Of a stretch of DNA of 64,000 nucleotides, positions 56,637 through 64,000 are shown in pieces. The notes beneath the pieces were generated by a model. It was not told the origin of the DNA. It saw only the letters and a list, made by a program, of their open reading frames with translations, and made no database searches. A program made the translations under genes and the position numbers. The stretch comes from Saccharina japonica (Eukaryota > Sar > Phaeophyceae > Laminariales > Laminariaceae). How positions within the stretch are numbered: position 1 is the stretch's first letter; each line of letters begins with the position of its first letter. The DNA is taken from the NCBI GenBank assembly GCA_008828725.1, contig MEHQ01001214.1, forward strand, positions 213,239 to 277,238, given 5' to 3'.

Positions 56637-56749
56637 CTGTGAGAACTCGACAACGCTGTCCCCAACGAAACCACAGCAGTAGCTCGAGCTGCATGCGAGA
56701 GCTGGCGTGCATGCTGATACCTTCTATAAGGCCGTAGTTCCCGTATCAT
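56637..56749 (-). CDS. Weak candidate first exon of the epimerase gene
   Basis: An ATG (minus strand, 56749-56747) opens 37 codons plus two bases and ends at CACAG|GTAGAA. The phase fits exon A (AG + G = Arg). The peptide is rich in Arg, Ala and Ser with almost no acidic residues, as in an organellar transit peptide. An open stretch of this length arises easily by chance, and it lacks the usual first beta strand. A second weak option is ATGCG|GTAGGT at 55799-55795, which would start the protein almost directly at exon A. Confidence 0.18.
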
Positions 56750-57347
56750 CCAGGAAGATCGTCAAGGCAGCTTGATATCATAAGTGTTTCTTCGTGGCGG
56801 TCTCCTCTCTGTGCTTATCGTTTTTGCGAACGCTTTTGGTACCTCACCTCGCCCTGAACCCGTACGTACAGAGTACATTCCTGTGATTCCGTCGAAAGGC
56901 AAACCCTCGTATAGGTTGCGTACTCACACAAAGCTCTGTTTATATATGGCCCAAAACTCGCGCATGCAGCTGTGCTTCTGTCGTTTGCTGGTACGTACGG
57001 ATATAGAGCTACACTGTAGAAAGCCACGTAAATATTCCCCGCAACAACAGTCGTTCTGGTGTTACCTTTCGCTGCAGCTACCGTAATACTGCCTGTAGTA
57101 CTGCTGTAGTGTGGCCATGCCTGTATCAACATCGAAGGCAAAATAGCCCCCATCATGAGCTATGCACACGTCCCCAACCGACAGCTCCGAGGCGGATGAA
57201 CACTTGAACGTATAGTATATACTTGAACTGTTCTCATTGCCATATTTGTGTTGCTGCTGTGAACATGTACGATTGGCAGGGAGAGTGGGAGCACGACAGT
57301 ACACGTACAGCAGCAGGTAGAGGAGGAGAAGTAGCTCCCCACAAAAG

Positions 57348-57486
57348 ATGGAGGGCGGAGACGTCGACACTGGCAAGTTCGCTTCGTGGCCTCTGCTACG
57401 GCCGGATGAGTTAGCGACTTTACCGTCGGACGTGCTGAAGGCTAGCCTAGCAGCACTAGACGTTCTGTGCGGCCAAACTTCCGACG
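57348..57486 (+). CDS. Unknown protein, exon 1 (start)
   Basis: 139 bp from ATG to GACG|GTGAGC, a strong donor, ending in phase 1. It encodes MEGGDVDTGKFASWPLLRPD, then a Leu/Ala-rich helix ending LDVLCGQTSD. The reading frame stays open for another 19 codons past the donor, but the GTGAGC site and the phase match to exon 2 favour splicing. Confidence 0.65.
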
Positions 57487-60400
57487 GTGAGCATGCTCCA
57501 TATTCCGTGAACCAAACTTTTGCCGCCGTCGGGGTTGCTGTATAGTGCACATACTGGATACTGGAGTACCTCATACACGTGCATTCCACAAAGAAAAACC
57601 GGACGGGCGTAAGGCGCAGAAAAGCGCCAGGCGACTGCTGCGATTCATGTGTGGTGAGGATAATTCGCATGGTAGGTACCTACCGATAGTGTGTGGTGCG
57701 CGAGGGTCTCGAGGACTCGACACCGACTTTGAAGCGAACGCAACATTGTTGGATATTATTCCGTGCGTCTGCGTTGTGCTACGAGAGAACTACCAGCATA
57801 GCTTATACTTCGTCCCTGGCATGGCATAAACTGACCGTCGAAGTCCCACGTAATCAATAAGGCATTCCGGTAGTGTGTGTGGTGCACCAGAGCCTCGAGG
57901 GCTCGGCACCGTCTTTGGGGCGAATATTTTTGTTGGGCACTACTCCGGGCGTCTGCGTTGTGCCGCGATAACTGCCATCGTAGCTATACCATAAGTCGTG
58001 TGACAGACGCTGCCAATCAATTGGGTTGTACCAGGTAGACTATATCGACCCAGCGCACCCACGGCGGGTATATATCTCTCACGGGGAAGCGGACCATTCC
58101 GCACATATCCACTATGTTCGGAGTCGGAAGGTACCAGCCTCGTGCTTGTATAATGAATCATTGATTGCCGTTGCTTCATGAGGGTGATATATTGCGATCG
58201 GACGTTATTCCGGACTCCCCTACAGAGGACGTCATCGCCGATTACGCTCAGAGACAGCGGGAGCGCACGACTTCCATCCTGTCGGAGAGGGCGGCTCAGG
58301 TCCGAGTCCGAGCACTGCTGACAGGTGCGGCAGAATGCTTTATTTACCCAGATACAGTAGCACGCCACCGACTGTTTCACATAGACGCCTGTACAAGGAC
58401 AGCGGTCTCCTTGACGGGCAAGCCTGTATGGTACGAGTTGGGCGCCTTGTCCACCTCGTAGCGAGGTATGCAGTACAAGAAGACCAACCATAACCCTGAA
58501 AAATAAACCACTGTAGGTGAATACGTAGTGTTATAACGTCTGGCAGCCCAGGGGAAACAATGTCAGGCTGCTTTAACAAGCGGTGGTGGAGTCACTGGCG
58601 CCCTTGCGCGAAACACAGCACACACCGAAGACATTCAACGTTTGGGTCTTGCTTTTGAACTACTCGCTAAGAGCGCTATCTGCAACCAACCTATGTCTCA
58701 TCCTTAGAAATGTGCTCGTATGCCTTTATCCGTAAAACTGAAGACGATGAGGTGCAAGCAGGTATACTTGAAAGCTCATTTCCTGCACAACCCTCCCTGA
58801 CGATATCGGGCCAACCGCGGGGTGGGTTTAGTGTTTTAGTTGCCGAAGCTTCAGCTCGGACTACACGAGCGTGTGATGGTGCAATCTTGTGAGCCCTTAC
58901 ACCGTGCCCCTGCGGGTAGAGAGCCAATGCCGGGTCGGGATGTTTTGCTCTTTTTTAGTCGTACCCTCGACAATTCTCTAATATCAAATATCCTCCTCCA
59001 TGTTCCTTGTTGGGCCGTAGGCTCAACCTCACCCGGCCTCAGCGTGGCGTCATCGCATGGCCTCCCTTCCACGGATGGGAACTCCCGTCGCGACCACCGC
59101 TCTTCGTCCGAGCACGAGGCGGGTCTGGCATCTGGAGGCACACCTGAGTTCAGTCACGGCAATCCGGGAGAATGTGCCCCATCAGCGCGATCGCCACCCA
59201 TAGCTAGAGTTGAGCATCAGCATCAGCATCGGCATCGATATCAGGCAGGCCCCGTTACCGGCACTCCGATGGAAACATCCCCTGTCACGTTGGTCACAGC
59301 ACAGGGCGGACACACCGGGGACAAGCTGGATGCATCGTCACTCGGGGCCGACCACCTGAAGGGTGACCCTGATAGTAGCACGCCACAGGCTTGTGCACAA
59401 GGAAGCTCGAACGGTCACCTCTTCCAGCCCAACAGTCCGGACGGCCGCAGTATCGACACAACTGACGACGCCAACCTCAGTGACCCGTGCGCGAAACGCC
59501 AAGACATGTACACCAACCGCCAAGACCGTGGTCAGCCATCCTTTACAAACGTTATGCACGAGAAATGGGGCTCCGTGTTCGTTGTCGGGGGCGGGCAGCG
59601 GCGCAGGCGGGCGTCCGTACGACGGAGATCTGTGGAAGCGGAGGATACCCCCGCGACCAGGAGAGCGCATGTGAGACTGCCTATGGTATTAAGTACGATT
59701 TAGACATTTCCAACGGCCTTCGTATCTGGAATGTTTCATTTAGCTGAATGTACTCCCCACTATGTTTTTAGGTGTGGTTTGTTTTCGTAGTTTGTCTTTG
59801 AATCATAGCAGAAGGTTTGCGAAGGTCATGGTGAAACTACGCAAGCAATGTCGCCAAAAACCAGTTAAAGCAAGCGTCATGATTTCAATGCACAAGGGAT
59901 ATCGTAACGGAGTAACACTCCGTTGCTGCTGAATGTGTCAATATAGCCCATTTTGATGCTAACCCTGCTGCTGCTGCTGCTGCTGCTTGCAAGTCAGCAT
60001 GTTCGCACAATGGCAGTAGGCACGGTTGTTATATTTTTTATTCCCCTTTATTATCTCCGCCCGTCTTTCGTCTGTCCTTCCTAGTCGTAACTCAGATCGG
60101 GGGTCACAAAGTAGGCTCTCTTCCCTCCGCCCCCGCTACAGTTCGCGCCTTGCATTTTTTTATCGCGAGAAGACTCCAGCCCTGTCTTCCCTCGTCTACT
60201 CGCATCGAATTGCGATACAAGCGCATGCCGCGAGCTAGGGAAGTGTTGCACCTACATCATTGTTTTCTGGGACTCCGTTTTTCGGGCGCTCACACCTCAC
60301 CACAAGCCTGCTGTTGTGAGAAAACGAACACTTAACTCGATGAACAATCCCGTGGCCTACTGAAGTTAATACACACCACGACGATGCTGTTGCCCTATCT

Positions 60401-63400
60401 GTGTTGCAATACTATTTGGTAGTCCCTCCCACGCATGCTCAGGCAGAGGTGCACCATTGTTTTTCTGAGGGAGGTCGCTGGAGGCTTACCTATACAACGC
60501 CCAAAAACCGATGTTGACAGAAATGAAAGTGCCACCGGATGAAACATCTCATGGCCGAGCAATCCCACGGTAGGGGTGCCACTTTTCGGCTCAATATTCT
60601 CTGACCGGTTGAGGTTCTCACGCGAGTAACCACCGGATACTAATATTATTTTACTGGTACGTTTGTTTTTGGGCTACCGCATCGGAAATTTTGATCGGGT
60701 TGCGCGAACAAATGTCTCCGAGGTCATGTTTCGGGTGAGATATTGAGCTCCTCATGTGAGGAGCGCAGAAAATTCTGCTACGCCCCTACCGTGGGATGAT
60801 TCGGTCTAGGTGTACAAAACGTCATATGGCAAACAAAACGTCATACCTATGGCAGAACAAAGATGGCCTTCCGACGATTCTTGGTTAAGAAGCCTTCGAT
60901 TTTAATAGGTCATTCAGAAAAAGCGTTTCCCACAAGGTGCTACCTCTAACGTAGCGCGTGTCCTCCGCCAAAGAGGTCCACCAGTCGTAAGTATACTACT
61001 GGCTAAAACTGTGTTTCACCCGTATTGCATGAATAGCAGACGATCGAGCCTACTTTGTGTCGGCCACAAGTGTATACATACGTACGTGCTTTTGCCCACC
61101 TACTCTGGTTGGGTGCACCGCGAACTGGGGGGGTCAAGCATAAGTAGTACTGTAACACAACCGACGTGTGCTACGATAGAGGTATAGGTATAAGGTATAC
61201 CTTTTTTTGGCTGAAACGTTTTCTGAGTGGTCGGGCTCCTTAGCCCAAACTCGTCAGACTTTCATTCTTGTGTTGCAATATCGTTCTTGTGATACTTAGG
61301 CCACGGTATTGTTCATCGGGTATGATAGCACTTTCATTTTCCTCCAAAATCAGTTTTTACTTACTATTAGTGACGCGTGTACGATAGAGGTAGTACTTTT
61401 GAGCTGAATCGTTTTCTGAACGATCGGGCTCCTTAACCCAAATTCGTCGGACTTTCATTTCTGTGACGGATAATGTTTCAGAGTATACTTCGGTCATGAG
61501 ATTTCTCATCCGGCAGCACTTTTATTTTCCTCCAAAATCCTTTTTTCGGTGAGGTATGACGCTCCTTAAGTGAGGGGCTCAGAAAAAACATGGTGCACCT
61601 CTATCGTAGCATGTGTCTAGTATAGAGCTCCTTAAGGGACCACCCTCAGAAAATAGCATGGTGCACCTGCATGCAGGCTACCGTAGCATGCGTCAACCCA
61701 ACCCGCCTTTTGTGATTTCTGTGTTATGTCATGTTGGTGACAGGTGGACAAAGAGAGGCAGGAGAGGAGGAAGGCCTCCTTGTGCCGACTGCTAGCTAGA
61801 AAAGAGCAACGGGCTTTACAGCAGGTGATGGTCGGTGCTCATCAGAAGCGCTTTCTTTACAACCCCCCCCGAAACCGTCGATGCTTTGTGTTTTTGTGTT
61901 TGAAACCAAGACTCGGGTAGTGTGGCTCATGGAAAACTGTTGTGTTGTCGCTGTACAACGTAGTGGGATGTTACATGCAGTTTGTTTGTTCTCTACAACG
62001 GTGATGTACCGAAGTGCTGCATTGTTTGATAGGGCTCGTCACGCCGATAATGAAATGGAGGCACGGCCAAGTACGTTTTGACTGCCGTCAAACTGCCGTG
62101 GTTCTCTTTTCGCCCACCAACTTCATGAACGTTGATATCGAGCATCAGTTCACATGTAGCGCGGCCCCCCTGTGTGCATAATGCGGGCCAACCAACATCC
62201 TTGTGGAGAGGTTGAACACTACGAAATCCCAAAAGGTGTTGGCAACCTCTCACTTTAGCACGCCTACTGGAAAGCTACAGTACATTCTTCAATATCTCCA
62301 CTTTTGTTTTTGATCATCACTTTTCCTTTTCAGCTACTTCTGGAAATATTCACAGGTCTCGTCCCTTCTCCCACCCGGTATAGACATGCCTTCATTTCTT
62401 ATCGCGCATAGGGTACGAGTACAGCATTCCCACTGCTCGTCGATTCTCATCGAATACCGCTAACTCACGCTCTCGCGCTTTCTGTCAATCATTTTTTATG
62501 CAAGACAAAGTCCCTACGAGTGTGTGAACTCGACAATAATTGAACCCACCACGTAATTGGTGTTAGTAAGCACGATGACTACCTACCAAGTCACCGGGCT
62601 AGGATTGGTTTGCGACCACATTTGGCAAGGGGGGGTTCCCGGAAACCTTTGTGAATGCGCTGTCTTGACGGGGTCATCACCCAGCTCTATTCACAGCAGA
62701 CGCTTTCATGGCAGAAACGAGTCGTCAAAAGGTAGAGAGAGTAGGTACTCACACGTTTCTCAGGTTGTTTCACCTGGTGGTTTATATCTACAGTATTACT
62801 CGCTCAAGCCTCGGCTTGAGGACAACGGCGACTGGCCTCCCACGACACTAGCACGTTAACTCTCTGGCGTATAGGTATTCAACTACTACTGTCTGTAATG
62901 CAGGTGTCAACCGCAGCTATAAAATAGAACCTACTGGGGGTGTTGCCTTGGTTGGGCAGCACAATACGCCAGATATACCTGCGCCGACAAATACCCCCCG
63001 TACTGGCAACGGGCTCTAACCGTCCTACTAACCGCTGCTGTAAACGCCTTGCACGAACAAAAGGCCCGTCTACAATAGCTCAGCTCTATGGTAGCTTCAC
63101 TACAGTACCGTACACAACCTGTTAGCGTACCAGCTGTAAACGCTAGGTGTATATTGCTTCGTGGAAGATTGGCAGCTGCATATCTGAGTTTATAGACCCC
63201 AATCTATGCCCAGGAGACGCGCAGAAAGCGGAGAGCTGCTGCCGCTCGAGCTGCGGCTGCAACCGCAACAGCAGCGCCAGCAGCCACAGAAGCAGCAGCT
63301 TCCGCCATCACAGCAGGATCAGCAGGTTCAGAAAGAGCAACACCAACAGCAATAGCAACAGCAACAGGAGAAGCGAGGGTGACATCCGCCACCACCACCA

Positions 63401-64000
63401 CCACCACCACCACCACCACGAATACCGCTTCTACAACGTCAAGTTCGGCAACAGACACAACCCCACTGCCTGGTTACCGCCGAGCTCGTTCTCCAACAAA
63501 CCCTGTCAACGCAGGACAGGACAAACACATTACCAACGGACTCGCTCCTATCCTGGCTCCAGTCCCGGTGTCGCCCCCGCCGCGTGCTTGGCCCATTGAT
63601 GCGAACGCTCCCGACCATGTGCTTGGTGCAAGCGGAGGAGATGCCGTCGAGAGTGCTGGGAACAAGGAAGTTTCCGTTCGCGACGCTGGTGGCGTTCTAT
63701 CGCGGGAAGGAGTTCAACAGCCATGCGGAAGCGTTCTCCGGGATGGCGTTTCTCGAGAAAAAACTGAGATCTGCGGAGCGCCTGTGTGCGCGAGTAACGG
63801 GAAGGGAGACATACCTGACGAGGTAACCGCTAGAGACAGCAGCAGCAGCGGGAGTAGCAGCGAAAGCGAGTCAGTAAGCGGGGGAAACTCAAGCGATGAC
63901 GATGATTTGTCTGCCGACGAGGATGTGCAGCAGAAGAATAGCAGATGTGTCCAAGCAGAACATAATCAGCAGTTTGAACGAGCTACCGAAGCGGTCAAAG
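57348..64000 (+). CDS. Unrecognised Ser/Arg/Ala-rich, probably nuclear protein (5 exons, runs off the window)
   Basis: Five plus-strand exons (57348-57486, 58226-58324, 59021-59670, 61744-61824, 63214-64000) join in phases 1, 1, 0, 0 into at least 585 codons without a stop. I do not recognise a family. In order: an acidic-to-neutral helical N-terminus (residues 1-80); a long Ser/Pro/His-rich part with HQHQHRHRYQ; two basic clusters (GGGQRRRRASVRRRS, about residue 280); a highly charged helix; ETRRKRR followed by Ala- and Thr-rich runs; and a Ser/Asp/Glu tail near the right edge. Basic clusters and acidic Ser tracts suggest a nuclear or chromatin-associated role, an inference only. The ATG context (AAAAGATGG) is good. 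The epimerase may start divergently about 0.6 kb upstream. Confidence 0.65.
57680..57995. repeat. Diverged direct repeat of about 125 bp in intron 1 of the plus-strand gene
   Basis: GTGTGTGGTGCGCGAGGGTC / GTGTGTGGTGCACCAGAGCC, CTCGACACCG, GCGTCTGCGTTGTGC occur twice, at about 57685 and 57870. Confidence 0.65.
58226..58324 (+). CDS. Unknown protein, exon 2
   Basis: 99 bp after ACTCCCCTACAG| and before TGACAG|GTGCGG. G + AG restores a Glu codon; the exon encodes EDVIADYAQRQRERTTSILS and ERAAQVRVRALLT, a charged amphipathic helix. Phase 1 at both ends. Confidence 0.68.
59021..59670 (+). CDS. Unknown protein, exon 3 (Ser/His-rich)
   Basis: 650 bp after TGGGCCGTAG|GC; G + GC makes Gly, then 216 open codons to GCGCAT|GTGAGA (phase 0). 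The composition is Ser-, Gly-, Pro- and His-rich with HQHQHRHRYQ, and near the end a basic stretch (GGGQRRRRASVRRRS). The open frame actually begins further upstream, but phase agreement with exon 2 picks this acceptor. Largely disordered by appearance. Confidence 0.68.
59960..59990. repeat. (CTG)n run
   Basis: About eight CTG units in intron 3 of the plus-strand gene. Confidence 0.9.
60030..60235 (-). mobile_element. SINE tail
   Basis: Minus strand: CGATGCGAGTAGACGAGGGA, CTCGCGATAAAAAAATGCAA, GTGACCCCCGATCTGAGTTA and GGCGGAGATAATAAAGGGG. Confidence 0.75.
60424..61162. mobile_element. Degenerate MITE-C copies
   Basis: GAGGTGCACCATTGTTTTTC, AAAGTGCCACCGGATGAAAC, TCTCATGGCCGAG and later TTCAGAAAAAGCGTTTCC, GGTGCTACCTCTAACGTAGC; order suggests two overlapping remnants. 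Confidence 0.5.
61163..61694. mobile_element. MITE-C inserted into MITE-C
   Basis: A left half (61163-61371, GACGTGTGCTACGATAGAGG) and a right half (61618-61694, ending CTACCGTAGCATGCGTC) flank a full copy (61372-61617). TAGT on both sides of the inner copy fits a 4-bp duplication. It ends 49 bases before exon 4. Confidence 0.7.
61744..61824 (+). CDS. Unknown protein, exon 4 (charged helix)
   Basis: 81 bp, 27 codons, phase 0 at both ends, between GTTGGTGACAG|GTG and TTACAGCAG|GTGATG. It encodes VDKERQERRKASLCRLLARK then EQRALQQ, a highly charged helix. The acceptor lies about 50 bases downstream of the end of a MITE-C copy (61694), so the preceding intron now ends next to transposon sequence. 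Confidence 0.6.
62330..62603 (-). mobile_element. SINE, second head subfamily
   Basis: Minus strand: CTAGCCCGGTGACTTGGTAG (A-box region), GGTTCAATTATTGTCGAG, GAGCGTGAGTTAGCGGTATT, ATGAGAATCGACGAGCAGTG and ATGCGCGATAAGAAATGAAG. In intron 4 of the plus-strand gene. Confidence 0.6.
63214..64000 (+). CDS. Unknown protein, exon 5 (open to the window edge)
   Basis: An open frame without Met runs from a stop at 63193-63195 to the window end. The chosen acceptor is TATGCCCAG|GAG; TTTATAG|ACC at 63196 would also fit in the same frame. It encodes ETRRKRRAAAARAAAA, Ala- and Thr-rich runs including ten Thr, Pro/Val-rich text, then SSSSGSSSESESVSGGNSSD, DDDLSADED and a Gln/Glu-rich end. A possible donor (GACGAG|GTAACC, 63821) exists, but the frame stays open. 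Three neighbouring frames are also open for shorter distances, as expected in GC-rich low-complexity DNA. Confidence 0.55.

Noticed and set aside
58840-59020. Exon 3 of the plus-strand gene starting at the upstream ATG (58840)
   Set aside because: The frame is open, but the phase with exon 2 and the acceptor at 59020 support a start at 59021.
1-64000. LTR or retrovirus-like and Polinton-like elements
   Set aside because: No polymerase, integrase, capsid or protease motif and no long direct terminal repeats were recognised; the large direct repeats are plain duplications.

Overview
The window is a repeat-rich nuclear sequence from an intron-rich eukaryote. Dense CAG runs, kilobase introns and the style of the proteins suggest a stramenopile, possibly a brown alga. 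That assignment is an inference; no rRNA or organelle marker was seen.

Two multi-exon host genes can be rebuilt from splice sites and matching intron phases. On the minus strand, from about 50.5 kb down to a stop at 20999, lies a glucose-6-phosphate 1-epimerase (aldose-1-epimerase family) in at least 11 short exons spread over about 30 kb. Every junction keeps phase, 275 residues are readable including the C-terminus, and the catalytic residues are in place. Only a short N-terminus is missing (weak candidate exon at 56637-56749). One exon lies inside a 4.5-kb tandem duplication whose junction contains the only N of the window. On the plus strand, from 57348 to beyond the right edge, lies a gene for an unrecognised Ser/Arg/Ala-rich, probably nuclear protein (5 exons, at least 585 codons). 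The two genes may be divergent.

Most of the rest is repeats. 0-20 kb: no convincing gene; arrays, SINEs, foldback elements, a poly-G-headed repeat family and a 2.66-kb tandem duplication (11913-14574 and 15028-17689). 21-50 kb: the epimerase introns, filled with short nonautonomous DNA elements, many nested. 50.5-57.3 kb: sparse, with a SINE tail and a hAT-like element. 57.3-64 kb: the plus-strand gene, with a cluster of one MITE family directly upstream of exon 4.

Repeat families named here: MITE-A (ends with GGACCATAGTAAATA), MITE-B (hAT-like, CAGGGCCTTCC, 8-bp target duplications), MITE-C (GACGCGTGCTACGGTAGAGG, 4-bp target duplications), MITE-D (Harbinger/Tourist-like, GGGCCCGTTTTAACG, TAA target), MITE-E (CAGTACAGGACACC), MITE-F (TAGGGCTGGGCAC, 7-8-bp target duplications), element G (CAAGGCTTATCACGGTA, 8-bp target duplication, GACGGGACGG interior), repeat P (poly-G then TACTCATGTCGTGCACGG), repeat Q, a tRNA-derived SINE family, and a dispersed element carrying AGATCATAC arrays. 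No retroviral, LTR or Polinton-type element was recognised. All boundaries were read by eye.
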